Positions 21,049 to 29,372 of a stretch of 35,243 nt of DNA are shown here, in pieces; the stretch's first letter is position 1, and every line of letters begins with the position of its first letter. Position numbers and translations under genes: made by a program. Origin of the DNA: a virus; the IMG/VR virus record IMGVR_UViG_3300036046_000371, positions 1-35,243 of that record; one strand, written 5' to 3'. The notes below the pieces were generated by a model. That model made no database searches. It was given only the letters and a program-made list of their open reading frames with translations, and was not told where the DNA came from.

Positions 21049-21560
21049 ACAACAACCGCCGCCTGGCCATCGCTGTCTTCCTGCTTGTCGGCGGAGGCAT
21101 GTTGATCGGCTTGCAGATGGAGCGGGGCCGACACCGCGCCGAGGTGGCCGAGCTGCGCGCCAGCACGGCCGAGGACCAGCGCCTGGCCGCGGGCGCCGCG
21201 ATGCAGCGACTGCAGGAGGCCCAAGCCCGCGGCGACCAGCTCACCCTGCAGGTCGCCGAGCGCGAGCGGCAGATCACGACCTTGACCAAGGAGAAGCGCG
21301 ATGCGCTCAGACAAGCCACTTCTGGCCGGGCTTGCCTCGGCACTGCTGCTCTGCGCGTGCTCGACGGCGCCGCGGGGCTCCGAGTTGCCGACATGCCCGA
21401 AGCCGCCAGCAGCGCTGTTGCTGCCGATGCCCGCATTGCCACCGATTCCGACATCGGCGGCTGGGCCCTCGACGCCGGCGCCCAGTACGAAAGCTGCCGC
21501 GAGCGGCTCGACGCTTTGATCCAGTGGCATCTGAAACCCCAGGGGGCTAGACAGGAATGA
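21045..21560 (+). CDS. Rz-like inner-membrane spanin (171 aa)
   Basis: GTG 21045 overlaps the transglycosylase stop (GTGA). The product has one N-terminal membrane helix (LAIAVFLLVGGGMLIGL, 7-23) followed by a long coiled coil (about 25-90) and a periplasmic C-terminus with DAGAQYESCRERLDALI. This is the topology of the i-spanin Rz, which with Rz1 fuses inner and outer membranes at lysis. The Rz1 frame is nested inside it. The order holin, endolysin, Rz/Rz1 is the classical lysis cassette. Confidence 0.88.
   Translation: MNNNRRLAIAVFLLVGGGMLIGLQMERGRHRAEVAELRASTAEDQRLAAGAAMQRLQEAQARGDQLTLQVAERERQITTLTKEKRDALRQATSGRACLGTAALRVLDGAAGLRVADMPEAASSAVAADARIATDSDIGGWALDAGAQYESCRERLDALIQWHLKPQGARQE
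21301..21519 (+). CDS. Rz1-like outer-membrane lipoprotein spanin, nested
   Basis: A 72-residue frame lies wholly within Rz in the +1 register. ATG 21301 has AAGGAG seven bases upstream. The N-terminus is a lipoprotein signal (PLLAGLASALLLCACS) with the lipid-accepting Cys20 in L-C-A-C, and the rest is proline-rich (PKPPAALLLPMPALPPIP), as in Rz1 proteins. The embedded arrangement is the same as in lambda Rz/Rz1. Confidence 0.9.
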   Translation: MRSDKPLLAGLASALLLCACSTAPRGSELPTCPKPPAALLLPMPALPPIPTSAAGPSTPAPSTKAAASGSTL

Positions 21561-21907
21561 CGACGGTGCAGTTTCAGGTATGGCAGCTGGTGACGCTGGC
21601 GGTGACGTTGATCGGGGCGTTCTGGGCGGTGCTGAAGATGCTGCTGGTTCAGCACCAGCGGCACCAGGACCGGCGCTTCGATTCGATCGAGGCGTCGGCC
21701 GAGAAGGAAGCGGGGCAATGGCTGCGCGTGGAGCGCGAGCTGCTGGACCTGAAGGCCGAGCTGCCCATGAACTATGTGCGCCGCGAGGACTACATCCGCG
21801 GGCAATCGGTGATCGAGGCCAAGCTGGATGGGCTGGCCACCAAGATCGAGAACGCCCAGCTTCGAGGCGTGCTTTCCGGAGGAGGAAGGAATCATCATGC
21901 AGATTGA
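21557..21907 (+). CDS. Small membrane/coiled-coil protein, gp25 position (116 aa)
   Basis: A 116-residue protein with an N-terminal membrane helix (VWQLVTLAVTLIGAFWAVL) and a coiled coil (FDSIEASAEKEAGQWLRVER to AKLDGLATKIE) including NYVRREDYIRG. The start overlaps the Rz stop by four bases. Proteins of this layout occur in the Mu gp25 position after the lysis cassette (DUF2730-like). The function is not established. Confidence 0.8.
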   Translation: MTTVQFQVWQLVTLAVTLIGAFWAVLKMLLVQHQRHQDRRFDSIEASAEKEAGQWLRVERELLDLKAELPMNYVRREDYIRGQSVIEAKLDGLATKIENAQLRGVLSGGGRNHHAD

Positions 21908-22211
21908 TCTGGCACGCGCGCGGCGCGAGGCATTGCGCTGGCTGATCTTGCTGACGCTGAACAATGCGCGCCCCATCGGGGCCTTCGAGGGACCGGTGCT
22001 GGCGGTGGCGCAGAGCGAGTATCCGGACGCGACGCCGCTGGAGCTGCGCCGCGAGCTGGACTATCTGGCCGACCGCCAGCTGGTGACGCTGGACAAGCAG
22101 CCCAGCGGCAAGTGGTTCGCCGATCTGACGCGACACGGCGTCGACCTGGCCGAGTACACGGTCGACTGCGAGCCTGGCATTGCGCGGCCCACGAAGTACT
22201 GGGCGGGCTGA
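21897..22211 (+). CDS. Mu gp26-position winged-helix-like protein (104 aa)
   Basis: ATG 21897 with GGAGGAAGGA upstream gives MQIDLARARREALRWLILLT, the start of a conserved 100-residue phage family (VpaChn25_0724 type, as I recall it). The region LELRRELDYLADRQLVTLDK followed by WFADLTRHGVDLAEY looks like a winged helix. It precedes the terminase genes in Mu-like phages. A role in packaging or regulation is not established. It overlaps the previous gene by 11 bases. Confidence 0.85.
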   Translation: MQIDLARARREALRWLILLTLNNARPIGAFEGPVLAVAQSEYPDATPLELRRELDYLADRQLVTLDKQPSGKWFADLTRHGVDLAEYTVDCEPGIARPTKYWAG

Positions 22212-22215
22212 GCGC

Positions 22216-22407
22216 ATGCGCTGTGCCGTCTGCCAGCGCGATGAGATGCGCGTGAACAGCGCCCAGGCCGAGTGCAGCGTCAGCCAATGCCCGCATCGGC
22301 GGCCGTTGACGGCATCGGCACCGCAGGCCGGGAGCAGCCGGACGGCCTATGTGCCTCTTCATCAACAGGGCGGCTGCTTTCGCGCCGCCCCAACCTCCAA
22401 GGAATGA
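22216..22407 (+). CDS. Possible small Cys-rich protein (63 aa)
   Basis: An open frame from ATG 22216 reads [15 protein letters not shown], with a C-x2-C pair and a CSVSQC pair (positions 3, 6 and about 22, 27) that may bind zinc. The second half is low in structure. The frame ends six bases before the gp49 start. There is no convincing ribosome site. Mu has a small zinc-finger protein, Com, but similarity beyond Cys spacing is not visible. It fills the 200-base gap between gp26-like and gp49 and is marginal. Confidence 0.38.
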   Translation: MRCAVCQRDEMRVNSAQAECSVSQCPHRRPLTASAPQAGSSRTAYVPLHQQGGCFRAAPTSKE

Positions 22408-22412
22408 AGTCC

Positions 22413-22883
22413 ATGAACAAGGACCAGATCGAAGCCGAGATCCAGGCCAAGGGGCTGACCGCAGCGCGCGTCACGCCGGCCGACATTGAAGCCAACATCG
22501 TCGGCGAGCACTACTTCACCGCTGCCGATGGCATCCATGGCGCGCATCTCGAATCGGACGGGATCTACCATGTGCCGTACCAGGCGGATCTGCTGACCCT
22601 GTGCGTCCTGGTGCTGGGCAATGGCTTCACCGTCACCGGCGAATCGGCCTGCGCCAGCCCGGAGAACTTCAATGCCGAGCTGGGCCGCAAGATTGCCCGT
22701 GCGAATGCGGTGAACAAGATCTGGCCGCTGATGGGCTATGAGCTGCGCAGCAAGCTGGCCGCCGCCGAAGCGGCAACGGTCTGCGCCCAGCGGCCCAGCG
22801 ATTGCCCGCATGCCGCGCCGTTCCGCTACTGCCCCGAGTGCGTCGCGGACCCGTGCCCCATCGGCCTGGGCAAGAAGGGCTGA
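22413..22883 (+). CDS. Gp49-family phage protein (156 aa)
   Basis: Start at ATG 22413 ([14 protein letters not shown]) with AAGGA nine bases upstream; another in-frame ATG at 22404 is less well placed. The protein shows the Gp49-like signature: [12 protein letters not shown], then [20 protein letters not shown], then [21 protein letters not shown] Cys-rich end ([18 protein letters not shown]) may bind metal. The family occurs widely in Mu-like and other temperate phages ahead of or near terminase and has no known function. Confidence 0.87.
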   Translation: MNKDQIEAEIQAKGLTAARVTPADIEANIVGEHYFTAADGIHGAHLESDGIYHVPYQADLLTLCVLVLGNGFTVTGESACASPENFNAELGRKIARANAVNKIWPLMGYELRSKLAAAEAATVCAQRPSDCPHAAPFRYCPECVADPCPIGLGKKG

Positions 22884-22886
22884 GCC

Positions 22887-23459
22887 TTGGGCCGCAAGAG
22901 CACCATTTCCCGCTTGCCGGATGAGCAGAAGGCTTTCATCGAAAGCCGCCTGGCCGCGGGCCGCTGCACGCTGGATGAGCTGATCGCCGAGCTGCGCGAG
23001 CGCTGGCCGGCCGCCGACCAGGCGGGTGAGCTGCCCAGCCGCACAGCGGTGCACCGCTACGGCCAGAAGCTGGAGCGCCGGCTGGCTGCGATCCGCGCCA
23101 GCACCGAGGCGGCCAAGCTGATCCAGGCGCAAGCCGGTGACGACAAGGACGCGCGCAGCGAGGCGCTGACGGCGCTGGTGCAGACCGAGCTGTTCGAAGC
23201 CATCCTGGCCCTGCAGGAGGCTGACGACCCGGAGGCCGATGCGGGCGAACGTGTCTCGATGCTCTCGGCCGCAGCGAAGAATATCGCGACGCTCACACGC
23301 AGCTCGGTGAACCTGAAGCAGTTCCAGGCCAAGGTTGAGGCCGAGGCGCGCAAGGCCCTGCTGGAGGAGCAGCGCGCCAAGCTGGAGGCGCTGGGCAGCA
23401 AGGGCGGCGTGACCGAGGACACGAAGCGCGCGATCCGCGAGGCGCTGGGGATCGTGTGA
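22887..23459 (+). CDS. Small terminase subunit, DUF3486/Mu gp27-like
   Basis: The frame starts at TTG 22887 (MGRKSTISRLPDEQKAFIES), with AAGGG upstream. The N-terminal part is a helix-turn-helix that recognises packaging DNA (FIESRLAAGRCTLDELIAEL, SRTAVHRYGQKLERRLAAI); the middle contains a helical oligomerisation region with SMLSAAAKNIATLTRSSVNL, and the end is a coiled coil. This is the DUF3486 family (Mu gp27), the small terminase. It overlaps the large subunit start. The rare TTG start may lower its yield. Confidence 0.92.
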   Translation: MGRKSTISRLPDEQKAFIESRLAAGRCTLDELIAELRERWPAADQAGELPSRTAVHRYGQKLERRLAAIRASTEAAKLIQAQAGDDKDARSEALTALVQTELFEAILALQEADDPEADAGERVSMLSAAAKNIATLTRSSVNLKQFQAKVEAEARKALLEEQRAKLEALGSKGGVTEDTKRAIREALGIV

Positions 23460-24874
23460 TGGCCAAGATCAAGGGGCGCGCCAAGTGCATCCCGGCGGAT
23501 CGCGATGCGATCTTCCTGCCGTTCCAGGCTCGCTGGATCAAGGACAACTCGCGCATCAAGCTGATGGAGAAGAGCCGCCAGATCGGCATCAGCTGGAGCA
23601 CGGCCTACGGCGCGGACGAGCGGGCCGCAGCGCAGGGCGCGCGCTTCGATGAGTGGGTGTCGTCGCGCGACGACATCCAGGCACGGCTGTTCATCGAAGA
23701 CTGCAAGCTCTGGGCCGGCATCATGGGCATGGCGGCCAAGGACCTGGGCGAGCAGGTGCTGGACGTGGAGCGGAAGATCAGCGCCTATGTGCTGCAGTTC
23801 GCCAGCGGACGGCGCATCCACAGCATGAGCTCGAACCCGGACGCGCAGGCGGGCAAGCGCGGATCGCGCATCCTCGACGAGTTCGCTTTGCACCGCGACC
23901 AGCGCAAGATGTGGGCCATTGCCTACCCCGGCATCACCTGGGGCGGCAGCATGGAGCTGGTGAGCACGCATCGCGGCTCGCACAGCTTCTTCAACAGCCT
24001 GGTGCGCGAGGCACGGCACGGCGGCAACCCGAAGCGCATCAGCCTGCACCGCGTGACGCTGCAGGAGGCGCTGGAACAGGGCTTCCTGTTCAAGCTGCAG
24101 CAGGCGCTGCCGGCCGACGCCGAGCAGCAGGACATGGATGAGGCGGCCTACTTCGACTTCATCAAGCGAGGCGCGGCCGACGAAGAGTCTTTCGATCAGG
24201 AATACCAGTGCATTCCAGCCGACGATGACTCCAAGTTCCTGGAGTACGGGCTGATCACGGCCTGTGAGTACAGCGGCGGCGAGCGCTGGCGGCGCGAGCT
24301 CGAAGGGCCTTTCCAGGGCCGCCTGTTCGCTGGCGTCGATATCGGCCGCAAGAAGGACCTGACGGTGCTGTGGGTGGTGGAGCAGCTGGGCGATGTGTTC
24401 TACACGCGGCACGTGGAGGCGATGGAGAAGATGCGCAAGAGCGCCCAGGAGGCCATCTTGTGGCCCTGGTTTGAGCGCTGCGACCGCATCTGTATTGACT
24501 CAACGGGCTTGGGCATCGGCTGGTCTGACGACGCGCAAGACAGGTTCGGCGAACACCGCGTCGAGGCGGTCAACTTCACAGCCCCGGTGAAGGAAGCCTT
24601 GGCCTACCCGCTGCGCGGCGCCATGGAGGACCGAAAGGTTCGCATTCCTGATGACCCCAAGATCCGGGCTGATCTGCGCAAGGTGCAGAAGGTGACCACT
24701 TCGGCCGGAAATATCCGCTTCGTGGCCGAGAGCACGCCTGATGGTCACGCGGACCGCTTCTGGGCGCTGGCGCTGGCCCTGCACGCGGGCAGCAACCCCG
24801 CGGCCCCCATTGAATACCAGAGCGGCGGCCGACGTGACTCGGCCGGCTCGATGTCGGAGTTTGTCCATGGCTGA
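23459..24874 (+). CDS. Large terminase subunit, Mu gp28-like
   Basis: From ATG 23459 the protein has 471 residues (GTG one codon earlier is an alternative). The ATPase has a Walker A-like EKSRQIGISWS (37-47) and Walker B RILDEFA (137-143). The nuclease domain has GVDIGRKKD (292-300) and ICIDSTGLG (344-352), giving acidic residues D294, D300 and D347. The linker motif FDQEYQCIPADD is typical of Mu gp28 relatives. It packages DNA into the prohead and cuts it, by headful in Mu-like phages. Its end overlaps the portal start by eight bases. Confidence 0.95.
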   Translation: MAKIKGRAKCIPADRDAIFLPFQARWIKDNSRIKLMEKSRQIGISWSTAYGADERAAAQGARFDEWVSSRDDIQARLFIEDCKLWAGIMGMAAKDLGEQVLDVERKISAYVLQFASGRRIHSMSSNPDAQAGKRGSRILDEFALHRDQRKMWAIAYPGITWGGSMELVSTHRGSHSFFNSLVREARHGGNPKRISLHRVTLQEALEQGFLFKLQQALPADAEQQDMDEAAYFDFIKRGAADEESFDQEYQCIPADDDSKFLEYGLITACEYSGGERWRRELEGPFQGRLFAGVDIGRKKDLTVLWVVEQLGDVFYTRHVEAMEKMRKSAQEAILWPWFERCDRICIDSTGLGIGWSDDAQDRFGEHRVEAVNFTAPVKEALAYPLRGAMEDRKVRIPDDPKIRADLRKVQKVTTSAGNIRFVAESTPDGHADRFWALALALHAGSNPAAPIEYQSGGRRDSAGSMSEFVHG

Positions 24875-26714
24875 GTCCATCACCAAGATCGCGCAGCCGG
24901 AACTGAACTCCGAGTTCGCCAACCGGCTGCGCGACCCCTTCGAAGCGCTCTTCATGGGCGTGATCCAGACCAACGACCCGCTGCTGATGGAGCGTGGGGC
25001 CGGGCCGGAGATCTATCGCGACCTCAAGCGTGACGGCAAGGTGTTCGACGGCCTGCAGAAGCGCCAGCTGGCGCTGATCGGCAAGCCCTGGCAGGTGGAG
25101 CCGCGCGTGAAGTCGGCCAAGGGCACCAGCGATGCCGAGTCGGTCACCGCGATCTTGAAGGGGTGCAACTTCGACCGTCTGTGCGCCGAACTGCTGGAGG
25201 CGCTGATCGCCGGCTTCGTGACCAGCGAGATCGTCTGGACGGTGCGCGATGGCCTGGTGGTGCCTGAGCGGGTGGTCAAGCGCGCCCAGCGCCGCTTCAA
25301 GTTTGTCCAGCGCGACGAGAACAGTCCGCCACGGCTGCACATGCTGACCCGCGAGAGCATGCTCACGGGTATTCCGGTACCGGACCGAAAGTTCATCGTG
25401 CACCGCGTGAACGCGGAGGACGACAATCCCTACGGCACGGGCCTCGGTCTGCAGCTGTACTGGCCCGTTTTCTTCAAGCGCAAGGCCGTGGTGAGCTGGA
25501 ACAAGCTCAACGACCGGGTGGGCGGCCCGACATTGCATGGCGAGTACCCGCGCAACGCCACGAAGAAGGAGAAGGACACGCTGGCCGACGCGCTGCGGGC
25601 CTTCAGCAGCGATGGCTTCGTGATCACGCCCGAGGGCATGAAGGTGGCCTTGATCGAGAGCAAGCTCTCGGGCAATGTGACGATGCAGCAGGCCCTGTGC
25701 GAGTACATGGATGACTGGATCGGCGCGGTGCTGACGGGCCAGGAAGCGCGCTCCAGCAGCGGCGGTGCGCTGGCCGCCGCGAGCAAGGAGCGGGCGGATG
25801 TGCGCGAGGACCTGACGCAGGCCGACAGCGACCTGCTCAGCGAGACGCTGAACTCGACGCTGCTGGCCTGGATCTGCGAGCTGAACGGCCTGGAGCCTTG
25901 CCATGTGTGGCGGCAGGTCAAGCAGGAGGACGACACGAAGTCGATGGCCGAGACGGACAAGATCGTTTCGGACATGGGCTTCGAGCTGTCGCTGGATGCG
26001 GTGCGCGCGCGCTATGGCGAGGGCTGGGAGAAGAAGGCCGAGCCGACCGTCGTGCCGCCGCAGCTGCAGCCGATGGTGAAGCCTGGCCAGCCCGGTCTGG
26101 CCGCCAACTTCGCCGAGCCGGACACAGCCGAGACCGATGCGCTGGATGCGCTGGCCGAGCAGGACTGGGAGCCGCTGGTGGACTCGCTGGTGTCGCCGCT
26201 GCAGGCGGTCATTGACGAGAGCGTTCAGCGCGGCGAGTCGGCGGCCCAGTTGCTTGATCGACTGCCAGGGCTGCTGGACATGCTGGGTGACCAGGCCCTA
26301 CACCGTGCTTTGACGAAGTCGACTTTCGCGGCCCGCCTCGGTGCTGTTGCGGGTCTGGCTTCGGATGGCAGCGGCTCGGCGGCCGCAGCCTTCGCAGAGC
26401 CGCGGGCTCATGCCGATGCCGCGGCAGCGCCGGCACCGACCATTGAGGTGCATGTGCATCCCACCATCCAGATGCCCGAGCAGCCGGCGCCGCAGGTGAC
26501 GGTGACCAACCAGGTCGCGCCGACGCCGGTGAGCGTCGAGGTGCAGGTTCCTGAGCAGGCTGCGCCCGCCGTCCAGGTGGTGAACCAGGTGCAGCCAGCA
26601 GCAGTGACGGTGATCGACAACCACCCGACCCGCGCCGAGCAGGTTGTTCAGCGCGATGAGAACGACGAGATCGTCAAGACGGTCACGACCTACACCAGGA
26701 CGCCCGCAGCATGA
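24867..26714 (+). CDS. Portal protein, DUF935/Mu gp29-like, with C-terminal repeats
   Basis: The 615-residue protein is the DUF935 portal family. Visible signatures include FMGVIQTNDPLLMERGAG, WQVEPRVKSAKG, the channel-side region WNKLNDRVGGPTLHGEYP and VLTGQEARSSSGGALAAAS near residue 290. Portals form a dodecameric ring through which DNA is packaged. From about residue 510 it has an extension not needed by the family core (usual length about 500): a His/Val/Pro-rich segment with two copies of a 25-residue repeat and a charged end (QVVQRDENDEIVKTVTTYTR). The extension may bind neighbouring head proteins. It overlaps the next gene by four bases. Confidence 0.94.
   Translation: MAESITKIAQPELNSEFANRLRDPFEALFMGVIQTNDPLLMERGAGPEIYRDLKRDGKVFDGLQKRQLALIGKPWQVEPRVKSAKGTSDAESVTAILKGCNFDRLCAELLEALIAGFVTSEIVWTVRDGLVVPERVVKRAQRRFKFVQRDENSPPRLHMLTRESMLTGIPVPDRKFIVHRVNAEDDNPYGTGLGLQLYWPVFFKRKAVVSWNKLNDRVGGPTLHGEYPRNATKKEKDTLADALRAFSSDGFVITPEGMKVALIESKLSGNVTMQQALCEYMDDWIGAVLTGQEARSSSGGALAAASKERADVREDLTQADSDLLSETLNSTLLAWICELNGLEPCHVWRQVKQEDDTKSMAETDKIVSDMGFELSLDAVRARYGEGWEKKAEPTVVPPQLQPMVKPGQPGLAANFAEPDTAETDALDALAEQDWEPLVDSLVSPLQAVIDESVQRGESAAQLLDRLPGLLDMLGDQALHRALTKSTFAARLGAVAGLASDGSGSAAAAFAEPRAHADAAAAPAPTIEVHVHPTIQMPEQPAPQVTVTNQVAPTPVSVEVQVPEQAAPAVQVVNQVQPAAVTVIDNHPTRAEQVVQRDENDEIVKTVTTYTRTPAA
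26472..26618 (+). repeat. Tandem coding repeat in the portal C-terminus
   Basis: Two adjacent copies of about 75 bases encode MPEQPAPQVTVTNQVAPTPV and VPEQAAPAVQVVNQVQPAAV with the shared pattern PEQ-x-AP-x-V-x-V-x-NQV-x-P-x-x-V-x-V. They correspond to residues 536-560 and 561-584. The beta-strand-forming Val alternation suggests a flexible or fibrous extension outside the portal core. Confidence 0.75.
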
Positions 26715-27085
26715 AGACCTATGCCGTCATCCTCAAGGCCTCGGGTGCCGAGGTTCACCGCTACCAGCACGACGGCGGGCCTGTCGCTTGGCACGGCATG
26801 GAGTTCGACACGCATGACCATGTGGAGCTATCCCCGCCACCGCCGCAGCCCATGCCGACGCGCGTCTGGACGCCGGCCGAGTTCTTGCGCCGCCTCACGC
26901 AGGAGGAGCGCATCGCAGCGCGGCGTCTCGCCCTGACCGACGAGCTGGTGCAGGACTTCATGCACCTGCTCGACCGCGTGGAGGACGTGCGCAACGATGA
27001 CCCCGACACCGTCAGGGGCCTTGCCTACCTGACCCAGGTTGGCGTGCTGGCGGGTGGCCGCGCTGAGGAGATCCTGCATGGCTGA
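26711..27085 (+). CDS. Small hypothetical virion-region protein (124 aa)
   Basis: A 124-residue protein starting MKTYAVILKASGAEVHRYQH, with a beta-rich first half, a proline linker (SPPPPQPMPTRVWTP) and a helical C-terminus (EERIAARRLALTDELVQDFM then HLLDRVEDVRNDDP). The C-terminal helical part looks like the short assembly-type proteins found near tail-fibre genes in many phages. It overlaps both neighbours. It opens the unusual block between portal and MuF; function unknown. Confidence 0.78.
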   Translation: MKTYAVILKASGAEVHRYQHDGGPVAWHGMEFDTHDHVELSPPPPQPMPTRVWTPAEFLRRLTQEERIAARRLALTDELVQDFMHLLDRVEDVRNDDPDTVRGLAYLTQVGVLAGGRAEEILHG

Positions 27086-28976
27086 GTACTTCCTGGATGT
27101 GTCTGCCGTCGGGGCCGAGTACCAGGCCTACGCGGACACCCCGGCGAGCTGGGCGGTGCCGCAGGATGGCAATGGCAAGGCGGGCCCGGGCCATGCCGCG
27201 GCGGTCGCTATCGCGACGATCGATGTGGCGGGCTGCAGCGCTTCGGGCACCGGCATGATCGGTGTGCTCGGGGTCACCGTCAGCAGCACGCTGAATGCCT
27301 CGGGCGCGGCCCTGGCCACGGCCATTGCAGCGGCCATCAATGCCAGCAGCACGGCGGTGTCGGCGATCCACAGCGCCAACCTGCTGCCGCTGAATCGGCT
27401 GGTGTTCGCGCGCGTCAACCCGGGTTTGGCCACCCAGGTGCAGATCATGCTGCGCATCGCCGGCACCGACTGGAACGGCATGCCGCCGACGCAGGCCAAC
27501 ATCACCCCGGCGGCCACCATTGGCGCCTTCAGCGGTGGCGCGGATGGGCCATTCGCCTACCTGCTGAATGTGGGCGGCGCCGTCTTCGGCCGGGCGCAGA
27601 TGGCCTATGGCATGTTCCGCGCGGCCGCCCCCGGCGTGAGCGAGCCGACCTTCGCCGACTGCATCCATGTTCGAACGGCACGAGGTGGGGTCGGCCTGCT
27701 GGTTGCTCTCGTCGGCAGCCCAGGATTCTCCTGGGCGACCAGCCGCAGCTTCCTGTTTGACGATGGGACGGTGTGGGTAGGTGAGCCGACCGCGGGTCAG
27801 TTGACCCTCCGTCTCCTGAACAACTACAACGGATCAGGCACTTCCGGAGGCGCGAGTGCAGGCGGCTCGCGCTTGTCCTTCGAATCCCGCAGTTTCGGCA
27901 ACTTCAAGGTCGAGATCGGGTCAATCGGAAACGCCAGCAACACGACGACGTTCTTCTCGTCGAGTCATGACACCTTCTTCAGCTTCCGAAACTCGATCTG
28001 CGAGCGGGTGTCCAATGCGATCGGCGGAGGAAGCTTGTTGGCGAGCTCCGTCATTGCCAACGTGGACCTGAGTGGTTCTCTGTACCGCAATGCGGGCAAC
28101 ATCAATCCGGCCTATCAGGCGATCAGCGTCTCGGCCGGGTCTGCGCACTTCCGACTCAATGGCTTCTCGGTCGAGTATGTTGCGGCTGCGGCGCCGATTC
28201 CGGAGTTCATCAACTGGAAGCCGAACAACGCAGCGGGCTCCACCTTCGAGTGGATCGGCGGCAAGGTCTATGACACCAACGGCATCTATTCCTGCGCGAA
28301 CCCGCTGCTGACGGCGTCGCCATCGGTCCCCATGGACCTCGTGATCGACGGCGTCGCCGGCATCACCAACCCCAGCATCGCGCCAGCGATCAGCACGCGC
28401 TCGCATGTGCGGCTCTGGTGGAACCAGACCGAGGGCGTCACGCGAGGTTTCCGGCTGAACACCGGGCGGTACAGCGTGGACTGGCGCGGCGATGGGACCT
28501 TCCCGCACTGCGGTGCGAGGAACCTGCAGGGCGAGTACTGGTCGCACCGGCTGACCTGGCACGCGGGCACAAGCTTCGCGGCACCGGCAACGCCGTTGCG
28601 GTTCGCACATTTCTTCCGTGAGGCCGCAGCTGTCAAGACCTTCACGGTGGAGCTCTATGTGCCTGACTCGATCACCGTCTATGGCGACGAGCTGGAGTTC
28701 TCGATCAGCTACTTGGACGCGAGCAATGTGTGGCGGACCGAGTCAGCCGGGGCGCCGGCGCTGATGCAGTTGGCGAGCAGGGCGCCCGCCATCGCGGCGA
28801 GCGCAATGGTCTGGAGCCCCAATGGCGTTGCCGGCCATTCAGCCAGGAAGTTGAGCATCACGACCGGCCACCCGGTGGCGCAGAACACCGAGGTCCTCGG
28901 CCGGCTGACCCTGGTCTCCGAGCGCGCGTCAGCCGCCGCCATCTACGTCAGCCCGACGCTGACCGTCAGCGCATGA
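27078..28976 (+). CDS. Large beta-rich virion protein, possible receptor-binding (632 aa)
   Basis: ATG 27078 has GAGGAG seven bases upstream. The 632-residue product begins MAEYFLDVSAVGAEYQAYAD, then an Ala/Thr/Ser-rich domain (to about 170), followed by a long run of short strands with many Asn, Gly and Ser residues (about 200-450, for example LRLLNNYNGSGTSGGASAGG), typical of a right-handed beta-helix or spike, and a C-terminal beta domain (SITVYGDELEFSISYLD). The composition fits an adhesin-like virion protein. GC falls visibly in 27.8-28.7 kb, a sign of exchange. Its place between portal and MuF is not a usual one for tail fibres in Mu-like phages. Confidence 0.75.
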   Translation: MAEYFLDVSAVGAEYQAYADTPASWAVPQDGNGKAGPGHAAAVAIATIDVAGCSASGTGMIGVLGVTVSSTLNASGAALATAIAAAINASSTAVSAIHSANLLPLNRLVFARVNPGLATQVQIMLRIAGTDWNGMPPTQANITPAATIGAFSGGADGPFAYLLNVGGAVFGRAQMAYGMFRAAAPGVSEPTFADCIHVRTARGGVGLLVALVGSPGFSWATSRSFLFDDGTVWVGEPTAGQLTLRLLNNYNGSGTSGGASAGGSRLSFESRSFGNFKVEIGSIGNASNTTTFFSSSHDTFFSFRNSICERVSNAIGGGSLLASSVIANVDLSGSLYRNAGNINPAYQAISVSAGSAHFRLNGFSVEYVAAAAPIPEFINWKPNNAAGSTFEWIGGKVYDTNGIYSCANPLLTASPSVPMDLVIDGVAGITNPSIAPAISTRSHVRLWWNQTEGVTRGFRLNTGRYSVDWRGDGTFPHCGARNLQGEYWSHRLTWHAGTSFAAPATPLRFAHFFREAAAVKTFTVELYVPDSITVYGDELEFSISYLDASNVWRTESAGAPALMQLASRAPAIAASAMVWSPNGVAGHSARKLSITTGHPVAQNTEVLGRLTLVSERASAAAIYVSPTLTVSA

Positions 28977-29365
28977 GCGCCGTCTGGTACCCGTTCGGCA
29001 TGATGGCGGCCGCGCGCGATATCGGCGTGCCGGACGATCTGTTTGCCGCCCCGGGCTATGTGCTCACGGTGCAGCGCCTGCCGGGCGAGAGCATCGGCAC
29101 TTTCACGCTGGAGCTGGCGAACCTGGTGGTCGGCTCGGCCATCCAGATCGAGACGCAGGCGGGTAGCGCCGTGGCCAACCGCACGGCCGCGACGCCGACA
29201 GAGACCTTCCTGCTGCCAGCCTATGCGGCCGGCACTGCGCCGAACTCGCTGCGCATCAAGGTGCGCAAGGGCTCGGCTCCGCCTTTCTATCAGCCCTACG
29301 AGACGCAGGCCACGGCCTTCGTCGGCTCGCAGTCCATCTTCGTTTCCCAGAACCTCGACGAGTAG
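28973..29365 (+). CDS. Hypothetical virion-region protein (130 aa)
   Basis: Starting MSAVWYPFGMMAAARDIGVP at ATG 28973, which overlaps the preceding stop, the protein has 130 residues and is mainly beta (YVLTVQRLPGESIGTFTLEL, then SAIQIETQAGSAVANRT). It looks like an Ig-like or jelly-roll domain. It belongs to the block of virion-type proteins between portal and MuF. No family recognised. Confidence 0.75.
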   Translation: MSAVWYPFGMMAAARDIGVPDDLFAAPGYVLTVQRLPGESIGTFTLELANLVVGSAIQIETQAGSAVANRTAATPTETFLLPAYAAGTAPNSLRIKVRKGSAPPFYQPYETQATAFVGSQSIFVSQNLDE

Positions 29366-29372
29366 GTGACCC

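Noticed and set aside
23057-24412. 451-codon minus-strand frame opposite the terminase genes
   Set aside because: It is antisense to gp27/gp28-like genes with clear motifs and has His/Ala/Leu-rich shadow composition.
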